Assembly (NCBI GenBank): GCA_947034895.1
Contig: OX344764.1
Span: 61,299,348 to 61,363,347 of the forward strand
From: Rhytidiadelphus loreus
Lineage: Eukaryota; Streptophyta; Bryopsida; Hypnales; Hylocomiaceae
Direction: 5' to 3'
DNA: 64,000 bases
Shown: positions 32,116 through 42,779 of the stretch, piece after piece
How positions within the stretch are numbered: position 1 is the first letter of the stretch
Layout of the letters: every line of letters starts with the position of its first letter
Program-made: the position numbers and the translations under genes
Notes under the pieces: model-generated
What the model was told of the DNA's origin: nothing
The model's database searches: none
The model's input: only the letters and a program-made list of their open reading frames with translations

Positions 32116-34790
32116 AGTTGAGGATGCTGCCCACGGTTCAGACCGCGCGGTTTGAACTGCAAGCGCCGACGCTCCAACCATTGTCGCTTCGTGATGATTC
32201 TCCAACTTGATCAACACCAGCAAGAGTCTATTCGCCGATCACATCGTCGTGAGGTCCTCGCACGGCACTTCGAGGTTCGCGGACAAATGATCGTCCATTG
32301 CAGTGCCGACCCATGCTGTCGTCATCCCTTTGCCGGATGGATCATTGCTGACCCCGCTCTTGTGTTCACGGGAACCCACCCCGTAACAAAGTGCGCCTTG
32401 CGTTCACGGGACTTCCAGTGCGCAACGACGGGAGGCGTTGGCATGGACACCCTCCTCGCATCGTTCAAGGGCACCGATTTCGAGGGTTGGCACTGAAACC
32501 GGTCAACCTTTGCCGGGATGGGGACTTCCACGAAAAGGTGCCTATCAGCGCACCTGTTGTCTGCTCATAACAAGGGCCCTCAAGTGAGATTGGAACAGTC
32601 ATATCCAACAATGCACAATCATCGAACACATGCTCCTGTGCATTTTCCGAGGAATGAATAGAGTTGGATATCATTGCTCCACTCTCACTCGAGGGCTCGC
32701 ATTGTGAGCAGCCAGCAGGTGCGTTGATAGGCCCTATCCACGGCAGTCCCCATCCCGGCAATGGTAGACCGGTTGCGGTCGATGCCCACGGAGACGAAAG
32801 AAGTCGCGGAGGAGGACGACGCAGGCTGGTGGCTCTCCTGGTGTACCTCCAACGATGACGGAGGGAAGAGTTCATGGCAACGCCTCCCGTGGTTGCCCTT
32901 GGAAGTCCCGTGAACGCAAGGCGCATCCGCTCCACACAAGAGACGAGTTCAACAACGATCCATCCAGCACGTTGACATCGTTCAAATTGGTCAGCACTAC
33001 AATGGACGAATATTTTCCGGACCTTCTCAGTGTGCCATGCAACGACCACCCAAACGATATGATCGGCAAATAGATGCCTATTGGCGTTGGTGAAATGATG
33101 TTGCGAGGACCTTTCATCTGCGTGCTACGATATACAGAAGCCTACTCTACGGGATCGGGGACTCGTGTTAAAAAAGTGAGAATATTTGTATTAGTGTATC
33201 CAATGTGGGAATGAGTATATTGTTGACAAGAATGAACTGAAAATGTTTCTACAATTCTCTAATTAATGAGATGCATCTGTAAATGTCATTTATGTTGTAG
33301 CAATGTTCAGCAATGTCAATGTGACCTTCGCAGACGAGTTGAGGATGTTGCCCACGGTTCAGACCGCGCGATCTGAACTGCAGGCGCCGACGCTCCAACC
33401 ATCGTCTCCTCGTGATGACTCTCCAGCTTGATCAACACCAGCAAGAGTCTATTCGCCGATCACATCATCGTGAGGTCCTCGCACGGCACTCCGAGGTTCG
33501 TGGTCAAATGCTCGTCCACTGTAGTGCGGACCCATGTTGGTGTCGTCCCTTTGCCGGATGGATCATTGCTGAACCCGCTCTTGTAATGAGAAGAGGCAAG
33601 GACATGGATACCCCATCCACGGTCACGTCAAGAACGTCCTCTTCACATCCCGGAACCCACCGCCTAGCGGAGTACGTGTTGTGTTCACAAGACTTCCAGT
33701 GCACAACCAGGGGAGGCGTTGTCATGAACGCCCTCCTCCAACAGTTCAAGGGCACCCCATCCGTGCGACTGTCATCTCCCTCCGCCACATCCTCGCGTTC
33801 TCCGTGGGCTTCGACCGTAGCCGGTCTACCATTGCCGGGATGGGGACTGCCGTGAAAGGTGCATATCAACGCACCTGTTGGCTGCTAATAACAAATGCCT
33901 TCAAGTGAGATTGGAACACTCATATCCAACAATGCGCAATCATCGAACACATGCTCCTGTACATTTTCCGAGGAATGAGCAGAGTTGGATATCATTGCTC
34001 CACTCTCACTCGAGGGCATTGTGAGCAGCCAACAAGTGCGTTGATAGGCACCCTGTCCACGGCAGTCCCCATCCCGGCAATGGTAGACCGGCTGCGGTCA
34101 AAGCCCACGGAGAACGCGAGGATGTGGCGGAGGGGGACGCATGACGGTGGCTCTCCTGGTGTACCTCCAACGATGGTTGCCCTTGGAAGTCCCGTGAACG
34201 CAAGGCGCATCCGCTCCACACAAGAGATGAGTTCAACAACGATCCATCCAGCACGTTCGAATTGGTCAGCACTACAATGGACGAATATTTTCCGGACCTT
34301 CTCAAGGTGCCCTACAACGACCACCCACACGATATGATCGGCAAATAGATGCCTACTGGCGTTGGTGAAATGATGTTACGACGAAGGGAACCACGCTCTA
34401 TGGGATCGGGGACTCGTGTTAAAAAAATGCGGGTATTTGTATTAGTCTATCCAATGTGGGAAACAGTATATTGTTGACAAGAATGATGAACTGAAAATGT
34501 TTCTAAAATTTTGAAAATGTTTCTAAAATATCTCTAATGAGATGCATCTGTAAATGTCATTTATGTTGTATGGAAAAGTCATCCGTGGCTCACCATGAGT
34601 CCACGTTCAGCAATGTTAGTGTGGAGCTATTACTAAAAGCAATGAAGGGTAGACCGGACTTTGGACTTGGAACGCGACTGTGCAGCCTTCCGTCGTAACC
34701 TTCGCAGACAAGTTGAGGATGCTGCCCACGGTTTAGACCGCGCGGTCTAAACTGCAGGCGCTGACACTCCAACCTTCGTCGCGTCGGCCA
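32116..34790. repeat. Tandem array of ~1.2-1.4-kb palindromic monomers
   Basis: AGTTGAGGATG, then CCCACGGTT(C/T)AGACCGCGCG, recurs at 32,116, 33,337 and 34,711, giving periods of 1,221 and 1,374 bp. Within each period a palindrome occupies ~32,195-33,095 and ~33,425-34,365 (centres near 32,640 and 33,940). It is followed by an AT-rich spacer (GGGATCGGGGACTCGTGTT, then TATCCAATGTGGGAA) and one copy of the GACCGCGCGGTC palindrome. Frames are open over parts of the arms on both strands, as expected of inverted arms. I see no proof of a protein. Confidence 0.75.
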
Positions 34791-34924
34791 CTTGGGGAGG
34801 TGACTGCCCGGAGGGATCCTGCACAACGAAGACAATGGTCACGACCGTGCAAACGTGATTGCGATTTTCTGGACGAGCTCCGGAAAGACAAAGTTCAGAG
34901 TGGGAAAAGAGGAGCAACGGAGTA

Positions 34925-35001
34925 TTTGATGGACAAACAATTTCACCCCATCCTAGACTACAGCCTAGTGTAGGGCGGGAAAAAATTGTTTCTCCATCAA
35001 A
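34925..35001. repeat. Short imperfect hairpin
   Basis: TTTGATGGACAAACAATTTC is followed after a short loop by the reverse complement of GTTTGATGGAGAAACAATTT. CCTAGACTA and TAGTGTAGG pair near the loop. About 77 bp in total. It could be a tiny miniature element. No target duplication was confirmed. Confidence 0.5.
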
Positions 35002-35316
35002 CTCATCTGCTGTCCCCTGTGTACCTCAATTCATCCCAAGAGAGCAAACAACCCACCTTACCACATACGTACACCGTTGCACCACACGCTCGTCAGCAGT
35101 GATGTCTTCTTATAGGGAAGTCGAGGTCACGTCCTCGCCCGCGTCGCCCACCTCGCCCGGCGCCTCGCAACTGTCGGAGGAGCCCACTCCTTCCGTCGTC
35201 TGGGTCCGCCGTCGCTTCATCCGTCGAGGGCCCCTTCGCGCGCTGTCGACGGAGTGCCCGCCGAAAGCGCGAACGAGGCGCAGCCCCTGCACACCCATCC
35301 ATTTCCGCTTGGTGCA

Positions 35317-36399
35317 TCAACCCTTTTCTTTCTTTTGCACCACGTGCTTCGCTCTTCGATAGACGAAATTATCGTTCCTGTTTCTACTATACGTGCCGAC
35401 AAACTCTAAATACTCCAACAAGAGAGACCTGTCCTGCAACACAGCTAACCCACGCACATTGAGTCTGAGAGAGGGCGTCCTAAGGTTTCCGAAAAACGGA
35501 TTCCGAGACACGTACTGCGACACGCTAAGACCGGACTCTAGCAGGCCCTTGAGATAGAGTCGCAACGTCCTGTCCAGGGTGGAATCGTGCGGGCTGCCAA
35601 TGTACGACAACGGGAAGATGGCATTGTGCACGGGATTGAGGATGCTGCTCTCGGGGGAGGAATCGATGAGTAGTGTGTTGCTGGAATTGGCCCTGAACGT
35701 GCCGGATTTGAACCTATCTCCATCCCAGACGGCCTTGTGCAGAACCTTGAGCCTCAGCCTCCCCTCGGGATGGTCGGGGAACTGAACGTACGTGTCCTCG
35801 TCCACGTCGGTATCCCACTCGGGTTGGTAGGGGTGCGCCGGACAAGGCAACGAGGGGAGGTGTGGGGGGGGCCTACACCTGCACAACCGCCACGATCGTC
35901 TCTCCATGATGGAGGTGCAGTCCTCGAGCGTGAGCACGCGCATGGACGAGCGCTCTAAGCCGCGGAAGAAGAAATCGATCATAGGATTGGCCACGACGGC
36001 CGGTAGCCTCGTCCACATAGACAAGCGAAACCTCTTCGCCAGGCCTCTGAGGAATTCGCGCACTTCCGGATGACACGAGAGGGAGAACTCGCCGAAGACG
36101 TGGCGTTTCGTCGGATCGTAATCGTCCTCCGATGGTGCGCTTGCTGCGGGCGAGCGACCGGATCCGAGGGGCCCGACGTGCTCAACTTGGCATAGGACTC
36201 CTTCCAACTCCAAGACAACAAAATAATTGTACAAGGGCAAAGCAACGAGAGGCGGCGCCGCAGGCAACGGCAACGGCAACGAGGCCTGCGTATGCGAAAT
36301 CCCTTGTTCAAAGTAGTATTTGAAAATTGAATAAACGGGAGTCCACAATTGAAAATGCGCCCCCCCCAACAGGTGTGGGAGGCTTGAACAAAGAGACAT
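35317..36399 (-). CDS. FCP1/HAD-phosphatase-like protein with degenerate catalytic site
   Basis: A 360-codon frame from an ATG at 36,399. Residues ~56-330 resemble the FCP1-homology (NLI-interacting, CTD-phosphatase) domain of the HAD superfamily: YNYFVVLELEGVLCQ in motif I position, HPEVREFLRGLAKRFRLSMW after it, a Lys near 218 (LRLKVLHKAVWD), and NTLLIDSSPESSILNP, then NAIFPLSY, in the last motif. The family normally has DLDGTL with two catalytic aspartates. Here both are Glu (ELEGVL, 64-69), and one Asp of the usual DDSP is Ser, so activity is doubtful. The first ~30 residues may be translated intron, since a GT-AG intron from 36,517 could join upstream exons here, though phase does not fit at the most obvious acceptor (36,302). 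It may be the C-terminal part of the large gene upstream. A pseudo-phosphatase scaffold or a captured gene fragment are alternatives. Confidence 0.6.
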   Translation of the reverse strand: MSLCSSLPHLLGGAHFQLWTPVYSIFKYYFEQGISHTQASLPLPLPAAPPLVALPLYNYFVVLELEGVLCQVEHVGPLGSGRSPAASAPSEDDYDPTKRHVFGEFSLSCHPEVREFLRGLAKRFRLSMWTRLPAVVANPMIDFFFRGLERSSMRVLTLEDCTSIMERRSWRLCRCRPPPHLPSLPCPAHPYQPEWDTDVDEDTYVQFPDHPEGRLRLKVLHKAVWDGDRFKSGTFRANSSNTLLIDSSPESSILNPVHNAIFPLSYIGSPHDSTLDRTLRLYLKGLLESGLSVSQYVSRNPFFGNLRTPSLRLNVRGLAVLQDRSLLLEYLEFVGTYSRNRNDNFVYRRAKHVVQKKEKG

Positions 36400-36517
36400 G
36401 AACCCTTGTCCATTATCATCCTATTTCTAAACAAGATCCACGTCCGATCCCTACAAACTATCTAGGCAAGCGCTACGGAGGCAGTGAGCACAAGGATGCA
36501 AGGAGATCGAGCCTCAC

Positions 36518-36774
36518 CTTTGTTACATCCGGAGTGGTGGCCGCAACGGGAGTGGTGGCACGCCTCGTGGCGGCGCGAGTTTGGACACCCGCGACGATGG
36601 GAGACACGACCTGTGCAGCTTGCGGAGGGGGGAGTTCCACCGCAGAGTCCGGAGGGGGGACTTCAGCAATGGCGGGAGCCTCCAGTGCCCTCAGTGGCGG
36701 ACAAGGAGGGCAACTCGGTCGACGGAGTACCAGTGCAGACTCTTCGCCCAACCCAAGAGCATGGCCACCCTGAA
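36518..36774 (-). CDS. Candidate exon of the 35-43 kb gene
   Basis: It is bounded by an acceptor (GGCATTTGCAG, then TTCAGG) and a donor (GTAACAAAG, then GTGAGG). The frame between them is open, Pro/Ala-rich, and ends RATTPVAATTPDVTK. Its GC-rich composition fits the neighbouring exons. Joining to 37,061 upstream and to the FCP1-like frame downstream is inferred, not shown. Confidence 0.4.
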
Positions 36775-37060
36775 CTGCAAATGCCAATTGCTAAGAGCGT
36801 AACTACATTGCCCAAGAGGACTCGGAATAGAAAGCACAATGCACAACACTCTACATTGCACATCACTCAACGCCACGAATTCCCGAAAACATGAATTGCC
36901 AAAAAATGAAACCGATATATTACAAATAGAATACAATGTTTGTACAAACTTTACGAACAGTGTTTCACGAACAATCCGAAAATCACGTCTGTACAACTAA
37001 AATGTCTGTACAACTAAAATTGTCACAGGCCTCGCCAAAAGGGCTCCTACATCTATGGGC

Positions 37061-39334
37061 CTATCGCTCCATGGACGGTGGACCCGTCGAGACGACCTTC
37101 GATCGGCCCAACGTAACACCCTCACATAGCTTCCACATCTGGAAGCGCAATTCAAAAGATGGGGAGCTATGTGGAGGGGTTATCCATCGTGGGAGTCTGG
37201 ACGTCGTCGGAGGGTGAGTCGACTGGTGCATGCTCCTCGTGCCTCGCAGGGGCAGCGCCGGAGCGATTGGGGCCTGCAAGGGAGCATACTGCTGGGTCAA
37301 GTTAGTGAAGGAGACCTCCATATCTCCCAAGTCGACTTCCAAGTCGTAAGGGTCATCGTCGTGGATGCTCGGACGATGCACCGGCCCAGCAACATGCACA
37401 AACGGAAATTGACTGAGGGCTAGGTCATCGAATCTGTCTGGATCGTCAACGACACTCACCGAAATATTTGCAGCCTCTCCTGAACCCAACTGTCGAAGTC
37501 CGGACGCTGCGGTGGCCGTGGCGGCGGAAATCGAATTCGTGGTGGAGACTCCGGAGACGTTGTGGAGCTTGCTCACAAGAATGGGAGTCGCAGCCATTGG
37601 AGGGGCACTTGCCTACGCGGCCTGCTTCGCCAGAATCTGCTCCTGCAGTTGCTTGAGCAGCAAAGTGTTCGTCTCGCGATCCCTCCTGTACTCCATTTCC
37701 TTCTCGGCCTGCAGCCTTCGCTCCTCCGCGAGTTCCTTCTCCTTCTGCGCCTTCTTGGCCTTCCGCTTGACCTTCTTCTCCTCCTCCACCCACTCCCTCT
37801 CCTCCCTCTCCCTCTTGAGCTCCTGATCCTTCTCCCTTAAATCCTTCATGAGGTTGTCGATGGCGTCATTGCGCTTGTCGAGCGCCCCCGAGTGCCTCTG
37901 CCTTTCCCGCTCGAGCATCATCTCCACGTACGCTAGGTTGATCCCTGCCTTGACGTCCATGTGGATAGGTTTGGCGTCCATGTCCACCGCGGCCGGAGTC
38001 CCTCCTACCTCGGAGGTAGTCCCCGCGTCTGATGTTGCCGCTTCCGCCGCGGCCTTGGCCATCTTGTTGTACTCGTCTCTGTTGGTTGCTGCTAAGGCCA
38101 GTCGGTTGTCCAAGTCTCCGTCGTCCATCTCGTCCAGATCGATTGGGCAGCTCTTTGTATTCGTGGACTTGAGGGCGAGTTGCCGGTACACGGCGCGCGT
38201 ATGGGCTATGAGCAGAAGCTCGCCCACATTGGCAGCAGGCAGTTCCGACTCCAGGATGTTGACGTTGACCTGCGCATCGATCAGCTTCATCATGTTCTCA
38301 TCCCCATTGACATCGGATGGATCGCGGATGGACCTCAATTCCTGGACAATCGCCTGCGACGCCTGAATCCTACTTTCCACGGAGTCATCACTGGGATTCG
38401 CGGGAGAGGCGGCGAGGTCGGTTCTCACACTCGCCACCTCCGCCTGCCTGGCCGAAGACAGTAGTCTCTGCAATGCAGCCAAATCAGCCTACAGGTCCTG
38501 AATGAGCATTCTCGGGGGAGGGGGCGGAAGAGACTCCTCCGCAGGAGTGGACACCTCCACTGCAGCCGCCTGCGGTCGGGGAGTGGGAACGCGGAAGGCA
38601 TGTGCCCGTGTTTCAGACCGCGCGGTCAGAACTGGAGCGCGGTGATCCTCGGAAGATTGGGTGACGGGATCTGACTGCAGGGCCGGATCTTTAGGTCGGG
38701 GGGAAGTAGAGGGAGTGCGAGGAGATGGAGGTGGAGGTGGAGGGGACAGTTGTTGGTTTGCCGAGGGAGACGGGGGGTTGGAGGGAGAGAGAGGAATGTA
38801 CAGGTGCATATCAGACCGCGCGGTCTGATTCCTGCGCGGCGGCGCACTCGAGCGCCGCGGGGAGGCTGGCGTCGAAGCAGACCGCGCGGTCTGATCCGTC
38901 TCCCTCTGGACAGAGTGGACGCCGGACACCGAGGCATCTCCGTGGTCTGAAACATCGTCGCCTTCGCCGTCTCGTCCTCCCGCGCGGTCGACGTCTTCAT
39001 CTTCGTCCTTGTCCTCGTCGTCCTCGTCCTCGTCCTCGTCCTTCTTCTCCTTCTCCACTTCCGAGTCGGAGTCGCTTCCATCGCGGAGGTTGAGGGCGCC
39101 TTCTTGCGATTCCTCCTTGCCCTCTTTTTCATCATCCGAAGACTCGCTCTCCACAGGGTTGGGGTCTTGGAGCCTCCGTGTTTGAGACTTGGGGTCGTAG
39201 ATGAAGTCGAGGGTGTGCGGCTGCGGCACCAAGATGTCGGGCCACATCTGTGTACTGATTCAAGCGTGCACGCTCTGGCGCAGGAGGCACTTATTGATGG
39301 GGCGCACGAAGGAGACGGAGCTCTGACACAACAT
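37061..39334 (-). pseudogene. Exon of an unrecognised large protein: acidic linker, coiled coil, low-complexity tail
   Basis: After an acceptor (GGCACTGCAG, then ATGTTGTGT) one frame continues for 757 codons to a TAG at 37,061. TGA (after RQSVHA), TAG (after LIQDL) and TAG (after AKQAA) break it. Parts in order are a short globular start with WPDILVPQPHTLDFIYDPKS; a long Asp/Glu run near 39,000-39,080; Ser/Pro-rich disorder containing three in-frame copies of the GACCGCGCGGTC palindrome, each read (L/Q)TARS; a strongly charged coiled coil (KKVKRKAKKAQKEKELAEE region); and a low-complexity tail. All three stops could come from one C-to-T change (CAG or CGA). Plus-strand frames here are GC shadows. 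Confidence 0.55.
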
Positions 39335-39441
39335 CTGCAGTGCCAAATAAGGCACACGGCATGAATTCTCTTAATGACGCATTCAGACGGTCAGATGAGC
39401 TCTACATTGGAAGCAAGAAAGGGATAGAGTGGAGAGCTTAC

Positions 39442-40818
39442 CGAGCACGCGGAGACGGGCTTGGATCCCGCAAAGACGAGCATGACCGTTCCCTGGTCCC
39501 TGTAGAACTTGTCGATGAAGCGGAGGTACACTTCATATCGCAGTTCGTGATTCGTCAAGATCCAGGGGTTATCGTGGCGACAGAGCTCCCGGGTCTTGTA
39601 CCTGACGTCATCCGTCGCCAGAGGCTTGTCCTCGACAGCCGAAAGTCGGGGAATCGGTTCCCCGACATTGACGAGTGGGGAGTTCGTGAAATGCTTCGTG
39701 GTCCGCTGAATGTACATGACCCTGTCCTTCCCCCTGGTGTAATAGTTCGGCTCGCCCTTGGAATACACGTACGTCGCGATGCGCCGAGTGTTATGCTCGG
39801 GGAAGAATTTCTCGAGCGCCTGTTCCACTCCCACCACCCTCTCGGCGCCCATGATGAGCATCCACGTGTGGACCCCCTTGGCCATGGTATTTTGGGAGAC
39901 CCGCGCGACTTGTTTGATGATTTTCTCGTACGCGTAGTGAATCTCCATATTCCCGACCGCCGGGAACAGGCGGAAATCCATAATCCCCACCTCGCAGAAG
40001 CGAATGCTGGCGGGTCCGTCCACGTATTCCACCCATTCGCGCTTCTGCTTCACGTAGACAAAGGGATCGAACACCCTCTTGACGCGATCCCACCGGCAGA
40101 CCGTGGCCCGCGCACACCTCTTGACGGTGTTGCAGCGTTCGTTGTTGGTGAGCAGTCACTGGATCATGGCGACGACGTCCGAGGGAGCAACCATCGTTTT
40201 CTTCCCCGAGCCACATTGGTGCCTGAGCCACTTCTGCCCAATGTGCATGGCGGCCCACATGTTGTGCCCCCGAATGCACAGCAGCGCCTTGAACTCCCGC
40301 CAGGCTTTAGGGACGACCTCCCCCTAGGAAATCACCTCCTTGGCCTTATCGATGCCTAGGACTTCGGCCTTCTCCTTCATCTCGAAGATGAGCACGGCCT
40401 TGTGCTTCTTGTTGGTGCACTACTGGGCGAAGGGAATGGCCGCCGTCCAACTGGTCGGCCTCTTCAGGTAGACCTTGGGCGGCGTCTCCAGGATTCTGCT
40501 CGCGAGCTCGCCTACGGCGGCGTCATCCATCCCCAGAAGGTTCTTCATCTGGTTGTGATTGATCGCCGTGAACTTGTAGATCTTGGAGCCCTCCTTCCCG
40601 TCCGGAATTTGGTTGAACGGGACGCCGGTGTCGATGTCGTGCAGCGCCCGGGACTCGTGCTTCTGGAAGACCTCTTGCCAACTGGTCCAGGTCGCATTCG
40701 AGGCCATGACGATCTTCCGGTCGCCCATCTTGTCGAAGTCCCAGGTCCTCCCCCCCCCGTTTCGGTGCTTGGCGCTCCCCACCGCCTCGAAGCTTTGGTG
40801 CGCCTTCTCTTTGAAATC
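39442..40818 (-). pseudogene. Core exon of the unrecognised large protein
   Basis: The acceptor GCGTGTCCAG opens at GATTTCAAAGAGAAG, in phase with the previous exon (VYE | DFKEK). The donor GCTCG, then GTAAGC, closes it at 39,442. The 459-codon frame has TAG after AAIPFAQ, TAG after AKEVIS and TGA after VVAMIQ; otherwise it is continuous. Segments that look folded include RTWDFDKMGDRKIVMASNAT, MWAAMHIGQKWLRHQCGSGK, MAKGVHTWMLIMGAERVVG, YVYSKGEPNYYTRGKDRVMY and FIDKFYRDQGTVMLVFAGSK. Regular hydrophobic spacing and an intact splice structure argue for a once-functional gene. I do not recognise the family. A Rossmann-like or methyltransferase-like fold at the end is only an impression. Confidence 0.6.
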
Positions 40819-41076
40819 CTGGACACGCATCGGCGCGGTGAGTATGTGTCGTGATCTGACCGCGCGGTCTGAACTGTCCCCGAACAATCCACGACACCAA
40901 GTGGTGTCGAGGTCTGAATATCGCGGGATCAGACCGCGCAGTCCGAAGTGACCATGAATCAGAAAGGTGACGAGCCTAACGAGGACAATGGGAGCCTACC
41001 GATATGGAATGGGACGGAATTGCATCACTGGGATTCAGACCGCGCGGTCTGAAATGTGTAGGGAAGTTGTGCGTAC
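40819..41076 (-). other. Intron with three copies of the palindrome
   Basis: GT (GTACGC) to AG (GTGTCCAG) on the minus strand, 258 bp. It contains GACCGCGCGGTC at 40,858 and 41,038 and a one-mismatch copy at 40,932, spaced 74 and 106 bp. The flanking exons join in phase. Confidence 0.6.
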
Positions 41077-42230
41077 CTCATAGACCTTCGGGTCCTCCCC
41101 TTGAATGATGACCTTCGCGTTCTTCCGATGTTGCGCAGGCTTGCCCGCGTTTTCCCAGAGGTGGCGAACATGCATGAGTGTTGCCGGTAGGGACGACAGG
41201 TACGGGCCCGCGACATTTCCGTCGTTGTACTTAGACGACAACGCGTGCAGGTGGTCCTTGTTCTGGGACCACACGATTTCGCACGTCCACCTGTGCATTT
41301 TGGCGACGACCTTCTCATCGTCGACGGTAGTGTTTCCGGAGATGATGTCCTTGGCGGCCATCCAGGTATGCTGCTCGTTGATGATGAGCAACGGCCGCGC
41401 CCTCCAGCAATCCGCCCAACATGTCGATCTGGTGCGCATGTCCAGCATGACGGTGAGGATTTGTTTGGCGTAGTTCACCTTCACCATCCTGTCCAGGACT
41501 GCCAAGACGCCGTCATTCTCGAGGGGCCTCACGATGATTCCCGACTCCTCATGGGCATTCACCATGTCGTCCACGTCCAACTCGAAGTACTGTCCCCGAC
41601 CGAATATGTACATGTACGAGGACAGTTCCTTGAACACCTTGTTGGCCGCCGCTTCGGCCTTGAGGCGCGTCCGCGTTTCCAACTCGACGCTGTGTTGCAG
41701 ATTGCGCTTGTACTCCGCGGGCACGGACACGCTAGCTGGGACGGCGTTGGCATTGAATGGCACGGTTCGTGGATTCTTGGTCCACTTCCCGTTCACCTTC
41801 TTGATCGCAATCTTCTGCGCCTCTTCCTCGGACACCTCTGCTGGTTCCGTGTTGGCCTCGTGGGTCGATGAGCTAGGGGTGCCATGCGATTCCTCGGCCA
41901 CGCGTCTCATCCGGACCCAACGCCCCGCATCTTCGTCCGAAGATGCTTGCGTCGCCACGGGCGGGCCCTTTGACTTCCGTTTCAGGGCCTTCTGTTTAGA
42001 CCGAGAAGTTGGCGCTGTGGTGGCTCGGCCCGCCGACTGAGTCGCCTGTGGCGGTCGTTGGATGGGTCCACGCGCCGGTGGGAGTGGATCGGTACGCTCA
42101 GACGCACCAGCAAGGGCCGACGCAGGGGGGGCCGGCTGCGCGTTTCCGCTCCCGACGCCATGGCGACATTCTTGGAGGACCCCTCTGGCGAAGCCATTGG
42201 TCGACTTCCTTCACCCTGGCAGACGTTCAA
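41077..42230 (-). pseudogene. N-terminal region of the unrecognised large protein
   Basis: The frame is open from about 42,230 to a donor at 41,077 (KVYE, then GTACGC). The first part is a Pro/Ala/Ser/Thr-rich, basic linker (TSRSKQKALKRKSKG). The second is folded-looking, with VFKELSSYMYIFGRGQYFEL, INEQHTWMAAKDIISGN, KMHRWTCEIVWSQNKDHLHA and LMHVRHLWENAGKPAQHR. No ATG start can be fixed; a shift from the overlapping frame that contains MASPEGSSKN is possible. It is joined in phase to 40,818 across an intron that holds three copies of the GACCGCGCGGTC palindrome. The family is unknown. Confidence 0.5.
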
Positions 42231-42770
42231 GGGCGACACACTCAGTGATTTGTTGTGAATGGCAAATGCTTTGGCGACGTACGAGTTGGCTACCTTTCCA
42301 GTCTCGTGGAAGTCACTAGAGACGGCTTCGCAATGCGATTGGGTTTTGGCCATCAAGAGTTGATATGCACAAGGGACGGACGCGTAATTCTTCATGAGGC
42401 ATTTGCTACAGAAGGTCATCTCATTCTCTACACGGATGGCGATGACTCCGAATGCATTATTATTGGCATTGACCACGTCGACGAGAATGGCCTCCCTCAT
42501 CACATGGACATTCACGAGTACCAAAGTGGAGAAGGATTTCCATCGAGGATCCCCTGTCTTCGTGAATCCCAGCTCCAGATTGAAGATGGGGGAGCCCATC
42601 AGGAAATTTAGTTCGATCGTCCACAATGACTTGGACGCGACGAACTCCAAGGGGAATTTCTTTTCGATGTGCAGCTTCCAGGACTCGTGGATTCGGTCAG
42701 TCGAGATGGGCCTCAAGTAGCCCGCAAGCGACAGACTGCTCTCTAGGAATGACTCCATGCCACTGTCCAC
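42150..42770 (-). CDS. Unrecognised frame upstream of the large gene
   Basis: A minus-strand ATG at 42,770 opens a 262-codon frame. The first ~200 residues look protein-like: WKLHIEKKFPLEFVASKSLW, NFLMGSPIFNLELGFTKTGD, VHVMREAILVDVVNAN, and a Cys-rich patch FCSKCLMKNYASVPC. The last ~55 codons overlap the better-looking frame of the next exon and are probably out of frame. The opposite strand is also open here (42,255-42,611), so the coding strand is chosen because the downstream exons are on the minus strand. No family was recognised. A palindrome copy lies 20 bases upstream of the ATG (42,789). Confidence 0.35.
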
Positions 42771-42779
42771 AAGCAGTAC

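Noticed and set aside
35317..36774. Definite splice join between the 36,518-36,774 exon and the FCP1-like frame
   Set aside because: The most obvious acceptor (36,302) does not keep phase with the donor at 36,517, so the join is left open.
39340..41871. Long plus-strand frames (339 and 208 codons)
   Set aside because: They are GC-driven antisense shadows of the minus-strand exons, which have in-phase splice sites and more protein-like composition.
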